Assembly: GCA_036971715.1 (NCBI GenBank)
Contig: JAVHJL010000004.1
Span: forward strand, 3,596,001-3,660,000
Reading direction: 5' to 3'
From: Arthrobotrys musiformis
Taxonomy: Eukaryota > Ascomycota > Orbiliomycetes > Orbiliales > Orbiliaceae
Length of the DNA stretch: 64,000 nt
The notes under the pieces were generated by a model that saw nothing but the letters and a program-made list of their open reading frames with translations, ran no database searches and was not told where the DNA came from. A program made the translations under genes and the position numbers. Below, piece after piece: positions 42,965 through 53,685 of the stretch (within the stretch, counting starts at the first letter, position 1; each line of letters begins with the position of its first letter).

Positions 42965-44390
42965 GGCCCTCTAGATTTTCCAAGGACGCCGTGACTTTTT
43001 GATCTAGAGGAGAATCTGGGCAAAAGGTAACGCGACCACCACGACGGAAAATCGAAAAATGCCCATACGATTATTTACAAGCCGAATTCGAACATAGAGC
43101 TCATATATAGGGTTCATGTATTGGCGGTGAGCTCTGATAGTTTACTTGAATTATATAGGGGGTGGTAGAAACTCCTGCAAAAAGACAGAAACGGGGAAAG
43201 AAAGAAACAGGTTAAATTTACGAAGTAATATATACTACCCACACTTCAGTATCGGTGTACGTCATATCTATTTAACAGGAGGCGCATCAACGGTTGTATA
43301 GCCGTACAGTTAACACGCTCTAGCTAGTATACTTGAGACTGGATTCCGGGCGTAAATTTAACTGAATACTGGCTTAGGCAGCCAAGAGCTCCAGGGGCAA
43401 TACTAGTATACTCTGACGCGCAATCTTCCACAAACAGGGAGCTTTTAAATGTGGAGTAAAGATCAACTTTATGGTATAAATTCATATGGAGCTCAAAGGC
43501 TACTAAATTTAAGACGCGCGATCCATCCCAGTTTCAGAAATTTGTGTTTGTTGTTGGATTATGCACAGCCATCCGGCCATAGTGAAATGTAGTCACAACA
43601 GGACAGCCTCGACACTGGGACCTCGCAGTCTTAATATCATGATATCCATAAACTTCCTTTAACTTGCTTTCAAGATCTCGGGCCCTGCGAAGGCTTATGC
43701 GCAGACATGCAGGTACACGTACGGCCTACTCCGTGAAATAGCGACGCAAGCTTTGTGTCGATATCAGTTCTGGACTGTTGATATTTGCAATACGCGGATC
43801 CCCCAGCATCAGATCCGTTCAACAGGCCTGGTTCGATAGTTGCAATTGGTAGTATATAGTAGTTACAATTCGGACTACGGCACTTGCTGCAAATATGGAG
43901 TCAGCCTGGCCAACGCCTGTTATAATTACTTCTTATTAGGTGCCTGCAGTGCGATCGAGTTGGTTAGTCAAGCCTGGGTTGTGCCTGAGAATTAACATTC
44001 ACTTATGGCTGACCGCCCGGATTTGAGTCAGCCGTCAGTGCGAAGAAACTAAATAAAAGGTTAAAGATGGGCCTCAGACGTCCAGACCCCGCGCCATAAA
44101 TTGGTCCTCTCCAACTCTGACATCGACCCTCAACCCCTCGAAGGCTCCAATCTCTTACAATTGGATTCAATCTGATTGCGCGCTGTGCAAGATACTTGGT
44201 TATAGCTGTATTGCGAACTTGAGCGCGAACCTCGAGCCCCACGCCGCACACACGTACGCCAAGATTGTCTGAAAACACCAACAAACCCAACGCAAATCAG
44301 TCACAGCCCCGCATCAGACGCCTCGGAATCGAGCGTGAGAACCCTGCAAACTAAAATCCTCTCCTCGTGCCGCCCTCGGAAAGATTCAAA
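42965..44390. other. Intergenic region
   Basis: This is a divergent promoter region between the secreted 12-Cys gene (minus) and the large intronless gene (plus). No gene is supported. The last about 150 bases are the C/A-rich leader of the 44391 start. Confidence 0.5.
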
Positions 44391-47300
44391 ATGTCGCTCT
44401 CCAAAGTCAGAAAGACCGTTTTCAATCCCCTCCTTCAAACTGAACAGGAGGTTTCGGACTATCTACGGTCACTTCCTAACCCCAATGGCACAGCTCATCC
44501 TTTCAACGAGTCCCTCATTCTTCTCGAGAATGATACCGTAGAAAACATTGACATTTCTGACAAGAATGAGGACTATTTCTTCTCCGCCACCGACTTAAAC
44601 ACGCTCTCTGAAACGATTACTGCAAGGGTAGAAATGTTCAATGCCTTGGAGAAGTTCAGGGGTTACCAGATCATTTCACTCGTGAATCCCTACCTCGAGG
44701 TTCCTTTCGTGGCGGGCGAAATGTCGATTGTCGTCCTGTCGGTTCGGACGCCAACATATTACGACTTTTGCCTAGGCAAGTCTGATGGTAGTATGGTGCT
44801 GTACTGCAATACCACGCACCATGCAATTCCCGGAATCAAACACTCTGGCGACATAAACGAGGGTGCAACTCTACTCCATCACATTATATTCAAAGATGAA
44901 ATGACCGAGGACCCATTCGCTTTATTTGTGTCCGGATATAGCAGCACTGCTTTGCACAGGTATAAAGAACAGAATCCCGCTGTTACTATTTGCGACCATG
45001 ACGCGAGGATTATGTATGTTGTGCCCGTTCCGTTGGACCAAGCCACCATTGGCGATGCAACTATCTGTGTCCCAGTTGTTGGCAGAAGGCGAGGCGACAA
45101 AGTCTGCTTTTCAATTTTGCCCACAGCGGTTACTTCGAATCAAGTCGCCAGTGGGTCGAATCTTGGAGGCGATACTCTTACCAGAGCGATCGCAAGGGAG
45201 CCACCTGCGCCAGCGCCACCACAAACTGGCGCCCAGGATTCGGGGGCGGCCAAGAAGCCTGAAAGGAAGAAGTCTAAAACAGAAGAAGAAGTCTTGGAAA
45301 ATTTGACGATCGTGGAGGTTAACACTGGAAAGACCCTATTCGTAACCGAGGAAGGTTGTAAATTCCCGGGGTGCGCAAAGGGCAAGGGTGGGAACTACAT
45401 CACATACTTCCAAGGGATCACTGTCCACCCAGAGGAACCAGTTGATGTTGATAACACCAGCAAGAAGGTTGTCCTTCCGTGTGTTCTGGGCAACCCTCTA
45501 GAGGGTTCGATGATCTTAGCTGTCGGAAAGCCTTTCGTAGGTGCCAAAGTCACTTACCAGCAATACACGAGGCTTTTTGACAAGGCTCCACTCGTCGTGT
45601 TTACGGTCTCGGATCGTATGTCTGATCAAGCTCGTGTCCTCAATCCGGATATCCGATGCAATGGTCTATTCATCGTCCAAACTACCACTCCGCTGCCATC
45701 GCAGAATACGTCGTCCGTTGAAGATATCCTAAATGAAATCAAGGTTAACGCAATTACCTCGTTAGCGGGTCCACAATCGATAGTCGTCATCCAGCTGGGC
45801 GACAGGTACTACTTTTATAGGGGTATCAGATGGACCGGAATCTTCGAGGAAACTCCCAAGTTTGCTGAAGATATCACGGAAGCAATCGAAGAGATCATTC
45901 AGACTTCGGCTACCCAAGCTCTTTTGGATGCGCCAACCGAAGCTCCAAAACAACCATGGAGTAACATTGTATCGATTGAAGGTGACCCGAAGGTCTACTT
46001 CAGAGGTACTGTATGCTCCACCGACGACTTGTATACCAGTTTCACAACATTGAACCTCGAGGAGCTTGAGCAATTCAAACCAGACATTCTGGATACGCTC
46101 GCGCAAGCGCAGGTCGTCCTGTCTCCAAAGGAGCTTCCGGAGTTCACTTCCAAGTTGCAAAACGCACTTAAGGAGATCATGGACAAGCTCGTTGCTCCAG
46201 CCAAGAAGGAGTATGTTGATCAACTTTTAGCCTCCAAGGGTAAAGATCGGGACCCAAAGCTCATGGAGAAATACCGTCGAGCCGAAAAGCAGGCCAAGGT
46301 CTCAGTTCAGTGGCTAATCGATGCCCTGGGTGCCCTTGTGTCCTCTCGTATCTCCTCCACCCGCAAGTACGATCTAAAACAGATGATCCGAAAGCAAAAG
46401 ATTCTCGACAACGTCGCTGCCAGCAAGGATATGACATACGACAGCCTCGCTCTGCTCCTCGAAGAACATTGCTCTGATATCGGTATGGTCATCGCCAATG
46501 TTGAGGAAAACGAATTCAAGACTTTACTCGGGAAAGTCAAGGAATCCGCTCTCCTGCCGCATTTACAACAGATTACCAATAGGGCATCAAATGTGTGTAG
46601 CCTCGATGACAGAGTCCAGTATCTTAGCGGACTGGATTCCGGAATCATTCTTCCACTGTCACAAGATGGCCATGTGGGACCACTGGCAAGGAACAAAGGA
46701 GAGTTGGCAATAAGTTTCCCATACGGTGTCTCGAAGAACGAATCCGGCTCTGCCTTCGCCTTCGCCTGCTTCGACCAATTCATCAACATCAAACACCCTT
46801 ACAGCCAATTCTGGGTCGAACTCTGCAACCTCCACCACGTCTCCATGTTCAGAATCCTCCAGCGGGCAACTGTCACTTCAGCCATCCAATCCCGAGAACT
46901 CCAAATCCCACCCGCAAGCAAGGATCTCGGCTTCCTATTGGCCTACTCCCTCACAGATGCCATGAAGAGTCTAGCAGCTTCCCGCGCCGGTATCCCCAAA
47001 GAAGCAAAATTTGGAGAAGAAGTCGATACGACCACCAAGATGATGAGAGGTCTATTCGGATACTTGATGACCATGCTGGCGGCGGGTGTTCAACCCATGA
47101 GTATGGCGTGGCAAATGTTATCGAAAACTACTACGCTCGAGGCCCCGCCGAAAGAGGAATTTTGGCTCTACGCCAGAATCATCGAATTGTTCCCTTACAC
47201 CGCCTGGCCGCAAGCGCAGTTCAAGAAAAATGTGAGGTTGTTAGTCGCTAGATTGCTGAGGAAGCAGATCACGGATCCTGTTACCAAGTCGCTGAGGGAT

Positions 47301-48356
47301 AGTATGAACGAGATGAAGCAGGACGAGATTAGAGACCGTATCCAGAAGAGGAATGTGGTTTTGAAGTGGAGTGAAGTTGCATTGGAGATTTTGAGTAAGC
47401 TATTGCTTGGAGATTTTGTAGGGAAAGAGGAGGTTGTGAAGGGAATCGCGGATCGTATGGTCGCTTTGGTGCCAGTGGAGGAATACTCGACCAAGAAGGG
47501 GCAGAGGGGTTTGAACAGAGTTATGAGGGCGTTCAAAAAATTGAAGGAAACGGGAGACATCACCAAAGTGGACAACGATACTAGACTGGCGGCCGCCCAG
47601 TTATATGCGAAACGAGCGGCCTCGCTGAAGGAGTTGAAGGGGAAACTATGGGAAGCCGCGCAGGGTGATGCCGCAGAAGCGAAAAAGGTTTACGAACAAC
47701 TTGAGAGGCAGAGACAGGAGATTGCAAGGAGGTTCAAGGTCGATGCGGTGAATATCCAAAACAAGAAGAATATTGTTACCGTTATCGACAAGTTGAACGC
47801 CGGGGAGGAGTTAGACAAGAAGACCATCTTATCTCTATTGAAGAGTGATGCTGAGATTTACAGAAATCCGTGGGCGGTCGGTCAGCCGCAGGAACCGGAA
47901 CCAAGCAAGATGTATTTGGCACACTACATCATGACGGAGGAAGTGGTTGAAATAGATGATACCAAGAGCAAGGAAGTTATTGTGGAGAAGCCGAAAGGTT
48001 TGGATGAAAGACTCTCCGCACTTCCTGGTGGAGACAAGGCAGGCAAGCTCGCTCTTGTGGTTGCACAACTGAAGAGCACAGAAGAGTTTATCAAGATTGC
48101 GAAGTTGCCAGAGGAAGATTTCATGGTTATGTTTAGGTTCTCAAATGGGAATACAGAGGAAGAGATTGAGACTCTAAAGAAGGCACTTGTGGAGTATTTG
48201 GAGGGCTGGGCGGATGTGGTTGCAGCAGAAGGGAGGGTGATGAATATGCTCAGAGGGCCGAAGGGGCAGGGCGAGGACAAAGAGATTGCAGAGGTAGATG
48301 CAAAGGCTGGGGTCAGCAAGCCACTTAATGAGCCGGAGCCTACGAAAGAGGATTAG
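44391..48356 (+). CDS. Large intronless protein of unknown function (1,321 aa)
   Basis: ATG 44391 stands in a good context (TTCAAAATGTCG) and opens a 1,321-codon frame without introns, the longest in the window. I do not recognise the family. The first about 260 residues look globular with beta-rich hydrophobic stretches (EVPFVAGEMSIVVLSVRTPT). A Pro/Ala/Lys linker follows (APAPPQTGAQDSGAAKKPER), then a second beta-rich part (VEVNTGKTLFVTEEGCKFPG; QSIVVIQLGDRYYFYRGIRW). The second half is mostly helical with charged coiled-coil-like segments (AEAKKVYEQLERQRQEIARR) and an acidic C-terminus. No signal peptide or TM helix is seen, so a cytosolic or nuclear scaffold is the neutral reading. Codon use is even and the frame intact, indicating a maintained gene. 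Confidence 0.9.
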   Translation: MSLSKVRKTVFNPLLQTEQEVSDYLRSLPNPNGTAHPFNESLILLENDTVENIDISDKNEDYFFSATDLNTLSETITARVEMFNALEKFRGYQIISLVNPYLEVPFVAGEMSIVVLSVRTPTYYDFCLGKSDGSMVLYCNTTHHAIPGIKHSGDINEGATLLHHIIFKDEMTEDPFALFVSGYSSTALHRYKEQNPAVTICDHDARIMYVVPVPLDQATIGDATICVPVVGRRRGDKVCFSILPTAVTSNQVASGSNLGGDTLTRAIAREPPAPAPPQTGAQDSGAAKKPERKKSKTEEEVLENLTIVEVNTGKTLFVTEEGCKFPGCAKGKGGNYITYFQGITVHPEEPVDVDNTSKKVVLPCVLGNPLEGSMILAVGKPFVGAKVTYQQYTRLFDKAPLVVFTVSDRMSDQARVLNPDIRCNGLFIVQTTTPLPSQNTSSVEDILNEIKVNAITSLAGPQSIVVIQLGDRYYFYRGIRWTGIFEETPKFAEDITEAIEEIIQTSATQALLDAPTEAPKQPWSNIVSIEGDPKVYFRGTVCSTDDLYTSFTTLNLEELEQFKPDILDTLAQAQVVLSPKELPEFTSKLQNALKEIMDKLVAPAKKEYVDQLLASKGKDRDPKLMEKYRRAEKQAKVSVQWLIDALGALVSSRISSTRKYDLKQMIRKQKILDNVAASKDMTYDSLALLLEEHCSDIGMVIANVEENEFKTLLGKVKESALLPHLQQITNRASNVCSLDDRVQYLSGLDSGIILPLSQDGHVGPLARNKGELAISFPYGVSKNESGSAFAFACFDQFINIKHPYSQFWVELCNLHHVSMFRILQRATVTSAIQSRELQIPPASKDLGFLLAYSLTDAMKSLAASRAGIPKEAKFGEEVDTTTKMMRGLFGYLMTMLAAGVQPMSMAWQMLSKTTTLEAPPKEEFWLYARIIELFPYTAWPQAQFKKNVRLLVARLLRKQITDPVTKSLRDSMNEMKQDEIRDRIQKRNVVLKWSEVALEILSKLLLGDFVGKEEVVKGIADRMVALVPVEEYSTKKGQRGLNRVMRAFKKLKETGDITKVDNDTRLAAAQLYAKRAASLKELKGKLWEAAQGDAAEAKKVYEQLERQRQEIARRFKVDAVNIQNKKNIVTVIDKLNAGEELDKKTILSLLKSDAEIYRNPWAVGQPQEPEPSKMYLAHYIMTEEVVEIDDTKSKEVIVEKPKGLDERLSALPGGDKAGKLALVVAQLKSTEEFIKIAKLPEEDFMVMFRFSNGNTEEEIETLKKALVEYLEGWADVVAAEGRVMNMLRGPKGQGEDKEIAEVDAKAGVSKPLNEPEPTKED

Positions 48357-48888
48357 ATTCTATAAGAGGGGACTTAAGGGTCTTGGACAAAAGTTTTTGG
48401 CACTATTGGATGTAATTGAACGGAATTCAGAGTATAGTTCTACATTGCTACAGAATGATTCGCATCGTAATATTGTGATAATTTCAACCTACGTAAACGA
48501 CAAAGCGCATTAGCTAGAGCGTTATCTTGTAGAACGTGACTTAATCCTCAATCGTTTGGTCTTGGATAGCAACTCATACCCCTTCAAAATACAACAGGAC
48601 TGGTATAGTATATATATATCGTCGATATGTATTTAGGCGTGTGTAACCACAATCTTGGACTGTGTAACTTGGTTTTGGTATGTGTAACATGCTGTATAAT
48701 AGAACTACAGCGGTGCTAAGTCTGCTAAGTCGGCTGTAAATCAATTTGACGTCCCTCCGCTACACCACGCACCAGCTCATCTACAGTTCATCACCAATTC
48801 ATCGCCACTTCGCAACTGTCGATCAGTCTGACCGCACGCATAAAAATATATTCAAGAACTTCCCGTCACATCTATTAGAATCTATAGG
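48357..48888. other. Intergenic region
   Basis: Nothing beyond flanking sequence is seen between two plus-strand genes. A TATATATATAT run near 48609-48620 lies about 270 bp before the next ATG. Confidence 0.5.
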
Positions 48889-49974
48889 ATGTCCGTTCAC
48901 TCTCTTTACACTGAACCTCTTCCTCCTCTCATCAAACATCCCCTCTCAAAATCCCGCAGGTTGAAGTCGAAGCCCAACCCTGAACATCATCAAAACTCAC
49001 CGACCCCCAGTGAGTACGCGCCTTCAGAGTTAGGGAATATCCAAAGACACAGGCTTCCAAGGCCAACTCCCACCATCGAGGAGCCGCTATACTGTCCTCC
49101 CACTGCCATGAGAAAGTTCCTGGACTGTATGCATACCCTCTCCTGCTTCGGATCCGGCGCAGATAGACCCATTAACCCAACCAACAACAAAGCGACCATG
49201 AACTCCACTAATATTGTCCCTTTGGATGTGCCAATTGGTCACCTGGAGCCCTTTGAAACGCGGCCAGTGGTTAAACTCCCTGTGTTGCCAGACATCAGGA
49301 ACAGGAAGGTTCTCAGGGAAATCCTCAAGGTTGACAAAAGGATGAGAGACAAGAGCGAAAGCCACTCTCAGGCTGCTAATGGCGCTACTGCTGTCGGTGA
49401 AACGAGCGGAAGCCGTTTCAAAAAAGCTTTCTCCAAGTCAAAGGGAGAGGAGCCTTCCTATATCCGTATGGGAGTTGCGATCATGGATGAGGTTTTGGAA
49501 GATATCATCTGCTCCAAGGGCATGGACCTCGAGTATAACGTGCAAGAGGTAAGGGCTGCTCTATACTCAGTCCCATATACCAACTCGTTTTGTCTTACAG
49601 AAATTCTCTTTAATATCTAGCAAATCAAGCAATCATTCCTCACCGATAACCAGGCTCACTACTTCGCCATCTGTTACAGAATGGAGCAGCACATTCATCA
49701 CTACGGTGATTGGGGTGCAGTCACCACCAAAGAGCTCGCAGACGTCTTTCGAGGCTACATCGGTGCCTTGAGCTCTGAAAGTGAAATCGGGCTAAAAGTT
49801 GCCCACGCTTGGCTCCACAAACTTTTGGGGAAAGCTGTTATCAACGAAATCGAGTATGCTTCATGGACCGGGAAACATGCTCGCCAGGCAGCTAAAATGG
49901 CAACAGAGGGATCTCAATGCGAAGTCAGTGGTAAATCGAGGCAGCAAGGAGATGAGCATTCTGCCGAAATTTAG
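48889..49974 (+). CDS. Degenerate RNase III-like domain protein (copy 2, 337 aa)
   Basis: Exons are 48889-49548 and 49621-49974, with a phase-0 intron of 72 nt (GTAAGG...CTAG). Residues 1-180 are low-complexity and basic. Residues about 185-290 resemble the RNase III fold and match the protein at 28658-29851: MGVAIMDEVLEDIICSKG (194-211) corresponds to copy 1 GDEVFEWMIQ, and KELADVFRGYIGALSSES (257-274) to YLPDTFFAYIGAVEKT. The intron falls at the same point in both (NVQE|QIKQSFL versus YYEE|ILIENLI). Only D200 and D261 of the catalytic acids remain; the Glu positions are Val196 and Arg264, so this copy too is probably inactive. A structural or RNA-binding role is possible but unproven. No signal peptide or dsRNA-binding domain is recognisable. 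Confidence 0.6.
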
Positions 49975-50342
49975 TCCTAAGACTAGTTGAAATTCAATCG
50001 ATATCCTGCCTCGGCTGCATGCACGCAATACAATATTTTCGACTGTACTCCCTCCCCCCCCCAACAAAATCACTCTATATTGTGGCATTCTTCTAGCCAT
50101 GGATAACGCTTACCCGACTTGTGTACTATAGATTGAAGGAGAACCATTGAGCTAGAATATCTAGTCCTTATTCGATATATTCGATAGAATTCATACACAG
50201 TGGTTAATAGATACATACATACATACATCTCCTTCAAATTCAACACTTTAATTTCGTGTCGTTATCGAAGATACTTCGTACCGAGTGTTTTATTTACATT
50301 CCCACTATGCTCTAATGTGAAACTTCCAGTAGCATCTTCCCG
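49975..50342. other. Short convergent intergenic region
   Basis: Between the 3' ends of the RNase III-like gene and the minus-strand secreted gene. It holds an ATAC/ACAT short repeat (about 50212-50226) and no gene. Confidence 0.5.
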
Positions 50343-51380
50343 CTACGCTGCTGCTTCTGTAGGATCTTCCTTGGGAGCATCATCTCCCCCATCCTTCTTT
50401 TCTTCAGCTGGCTCTTGAACCTTGATCTTAAGCTCGGCTGGTGATTCTTTGTCTCCTTCCTCAGCTGGAGGCAGTTGATCACCTGCAGGTTCTTCTTCCT
50501 TGGGCTGCTCTGGCTCATCCTCTTTTGGCTTTTCTGGTTCTTCTTCTTTTGGCTTTTCTGGTTCTTCTTCTTTTGGCTTCTCTGGCTCTTCTTCTTTTGG
50601 CTTCTCTGGCTCTTCCTCCTTTGGCTTTTGATCTGGCTTCTCTGAGTCGTCTTCCTTAAACTCCTCCTTTGGAGCAGCAGGGTTTGGTTCACCAACCGCA
50701 ATTCCCTTGTTCGTCGGCTTAGGTTCGTCCGCCACCGGCTCCGCTGTGAAGACTGGCAAGTGGCTCATTCTGCCCATGCAGACACCAGCATGGGTCTGTC
50801 GGGGTGGGGGTGGACAACATGAAGGGCATGGTGGAACAATTCTGGTGGTAGTTGGTGGTCTATCCTTGCACCTACACTCCCACTCGATCGGTAGAGCCTG
50901 GTCATACGCCGGGCATTCCGGATCAGCCACACATCTGATCGCAGGGCATTTAACCTGGGCGGTAAGCGTAACAGAGGCAGGGCAATTCTTAACCCAGGCT
51001 GGCTCAACTTCGGTCGTCGTGGGCGCCTTTGTAGTATTTGGTTTGCCGCTGACTTTGGCGATGCAAGTGAGGCCCTTGTAGGAGGCGTAGGATTCGATAT
51101 CCTTTAGGCTTGGTGGACGAGCGACGGTCACCGAGGAGATTACGGTTTTGGTCACTTTGACTTGTTTGACCTGAGTGATAAGCTTGGTCTGTGTGACAGT
51201 TCTGACCTTGCCGCCGTTATTGCCCCTGTCATTGCCCCTGTCATCGTAGCCATAAGCTGCGCTTGATTGAATCAAGCTACGAGGGATAGAATTAGTATTT
51301 CAATATGTAGATATACTTGAGATAGTTGTTGGGGAATCTAGTTACCTTCCAAGTATAATAGCGGGGAGAAGGAGCTGCAT
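50343..51380 (-). CDS. Secreted Cys-containing protein with acidic octapeptide repeats (322 aa)
   Basis: Two exons on the minus strand: 51380-51346 and 51276-50343. The 69-nt intron (GTAACT...GTAG, branch TACTAAT) splits the signal peptide: exon 1 gives MQLLLPAIILG and exon 2 continues SLIQSSAAYGYDD, so the secretion signal is visible only after splicing. The N-terminal domain (about 20-190) carries twelve cysteines in pairs (VKCPAIRCVADPECPAYD, WECRCKD, PPCPSCCPPP). The C-terminal third is a very acidic low-complexity tail built on KPKEEEPE octapeptide repeats (about five copies) followed by further Pro/Glu/Lys sequence. There is no GPI or TM signal. An extended, charged stalk on a secreted disulfide domain is the likely shape. 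Function is unknown. Confidence 0.82.
50497..50630. repeat. 24-bp coding minisatellite (KPKEEEPE repeat)
   Basis: About 5.5 tandem copies of a 24-bp unit (plus strand form TTCTTCTTTTGGCTTTTCTG followed by GTTC) encode the octapeptide repeat on the minus strand. Copies differ mostly at third positions (for example GGTTC/GGCTC), so the peptide is kept. Confidence 0.88.
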
Positions 51381-52651
51381 CTTGTATTTTGTTTGCTTTT
51401 ATGCTGGATAACTATCTCTAGCTTTCTAACAAGTTCACAAAATTCGATTTAAACGAATGACAAAAGGTTGAGAAACTTTAACCGCGAAAGACGTTAAGGA
51501 GTGAGGGGCGTCTAAAAGAATGTAGAGATCCCAAATGGGGAAACTGCAGAACACCGTCAAAAGAATGTTATCAACCCAAAGCTCGGGGATGTCTTCGAAT
51601 GCGATATGGAAGCGAGGGGGAAAGCCATTACTCGAGTTTCCCGGATCGCCCTTTTATAGATAAACATTTGGATTGATAGAAGATAGCAAAAGAGAAGAAC
51701 TTCTGTCGGACATGTGCGCGTACGTCTGCATAATGTCATAAGCCCAGCGAAGATCATAAGCTTTTTCTGGGAAGTCTTGTAGTAAGCGTCGCCCTTATAA
51801 TACCAAGATTTATACCAAGAGCCCAGAAGAGCTTGTGGAGGCCACAGAACCCGACTTGGGTTTCCAGAAGCAGATATCCCCCGCGTCGACCACACTGTCG
51901 AGACTTGTGACCCCCCAGTCGCGACAAGATTTAGGTTCATTTTGCGTTGCATCGTGTGGTATATTTCTGTGCCCAGGATTTTGGGAAACAGGCCAAACTG
52001 GTGGTTTCGACGCCAGCCGGCAGCCTACCGTTAGCCTTCCCTTGGCAGACCCTGGCCAGGTGGCCATGATGCCCAACTGGTGCTTCGGTTGTGCACTCTT
52101 TCCGAAGATACGAGGCCAATCTTCAGAATACCCATAAAAAGTTCAACTCCTGAGCTCTTTTCGATCAACTTTAACCTCGTGGGCTTCGTATTCCCCAATC
52201 TCTTTTACCATCTCGCGCGGTATCAGTAATCTTATATTCTGTAAACCTCGGCCCCGAGCTGTCGCACTCACAAAGTACGAAAGATTTCGGCAAGCAAGCA
52301 AGACCCAAGGTTAGTCCTGCCGAATTGTTTCAACCGTTTTTGCGACCCAAGAGATATTAAATAGCTCCGATGCAACCATACGGACGTAAGTGAAGTCCGT
52401 TTAAGGTTCCTAAGCGAAGAAACAAAGCAAATGCATCGATATGATTAACGTTATTGAACCGCGAGGGGGTGTGTGTGTGATTTTTCCCGGGGTGGAGGGG
52501 TACTAATGTAGACAATGCAAGCCTCCTTTAGTTCCTCCCCTCGCTTCTCCAGCTCTTCATCACCTTCGCTCCAATCTAACTTCTGCGGAGAAGCGAAGTT
52601 CCGAAAAATATTTTTGTCTGCCAGGTGGTCAGCGAATAACCGATATCCACA
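51381..52651. other. Intergenic divergent promoter region
   Basis: No gene is supported in 1.3 kb between the divergent secreted and F-box genes. The region before 52652 is C/T-rich, typical of a leader. Confidence 0.5.
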
Positions 52652-53596
52652 ATGCTAGCGTTATTGCCCATTGAGCTCCAGACGCATATTTTGTCATATC
52701 TACCGATTCAGGATCAGATTTCCGCAGCCAAAGTATCCCCTCTTTGGAAGGACATCATTCTGAACGATAGCTCTGTAAAGCGAACTCGGTATGGGTATTC
52801 CTCTACCTCACAGTCGAAAACTCGTATATGCAGCCACAAATTTGCTAGTGCGAGTGCACCTTCTTTTAGCTTTATAGTTCAGAGAGGGGTGGTTAAAGCA
52901 TTCAGATACGCGTATGATACCATTGACTTGGATAGTCGAGGTGTGTTGGAGGACGAAGAAGGGGGGTCGGAAGGGGTCGGGACCAATCTCGACACCAGAA
53001 TCAGGACTCCTCGTACGATATTGGCGGGAGATGTTGAGGATTGTATATTTCTAGATGAGCCTTTGTTTCCAACATTTCTGGGGAATACTGGCACTACTAA
53101 CCCGGCTTTGATATTTAATGACGACAGCGATAGTCGAACGCCTCTTTTCACGAGAAAGAGACAACGGTGTACCGGCACCGAAGTAGTCGAGGGTGAACTG
53201 CAAGCACGTTATATGCGCTACTTTTACGAGACGGGGGAAGATGGGGAAGAGACTAAAACGTGGGTTGACACTAGTGGGGCTTCAAGCCCAGTGGGCAGAT
53301 TCACAGAGTCGGGGGAGTTTAACATTCATGCTGCCCTGAGTGTTCGTAATAAAGTATGTATTTGGTCGGAGGACGTATGGGATGCAAGACTTAACCCACG
53401 AAGGGGGACAACCGTAAAGGAGGTTTTGGAAGCAATTCTTTCAGAGACGGCCCCGATCTTGAGGAAATGGGGGTTGAAGACTGAGGTTCCGCATGTGGTT
53501 TTTTTTCACTGGTTTAAAGAGCAAGCTACAGTGTGGTCTCTGGTGCTTGGACTTATAATGAATATGGGGGATTCGGACCCTTTTCTGATCGGTTAG
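52652..53596 (+). CDS. F-box domain protein (314 aa)
   Basis: An intronless gene. Residues 3-40 form an F-box (LALLPIELQTHILSYLPIQD then QISAAKVSPLWKDIIL), the module that binds Skp1 in SCF ubiquitin ligases (family knowledge). The rest has no LRR or WD40 repeats: it contains an acidic linker (DEEGGSEGVGTN), a Tyr-rich stretch (ARYMRYFYETGEDGEETKTW) and a terminal region (HVVFFHWFKEQATVWSLVLG), so the substrate-binding part is unassigned. Filamentous fungi carry many such lineage-specific F-box proteins. Ending ninety bases before the 3' end of the convergent Nudix gene, it leaves little room for separate terminators. No signal peptide or TM helix is evident. Confidence 0.85.
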   Translation: MLALLPIELQTHILSYLPIQDQISAAKVSPLWKDIILNDSSVKRTRYGYSSTSQSKTRICSHKFASASAPSFSFIVQRGVVKAFRYAYDTIDLDSRGVLEDEEGGSEGVGTNLDTRIRTPRTILAGDVEDCIFLDEPLFPTFLGNTGTTNPALIFNDDSDSRTPLFTRKRQRCTGTEVVEGELQARYMRYFYETGEDGEETKTWVDTSGASSPVGRFTESGEFNIHAALSVRNKVCIWSEDVWDARLNPRRGTTVKEVLEAILSETAPILRKWGLKTEVPHVVFFHWFKEQATVWSLVLGLIMNMGDSDPFLIG

Positions 53597-53685
53597 ATCT
53601 TCAGGCCGGGCTCATCTATATCCCGTCATCTTTCCACCTGTCTTTGTGACTATACATTTCGAGTATTCTAGAAGCTCTACAAAAT

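Noticed and set aside
44367..44390. Upstream extension of the 1,321-aa frame to 44367
   Set aside because: The codon at 44367 is GTG. The ATG at 44391 has the normal AAAATG context.
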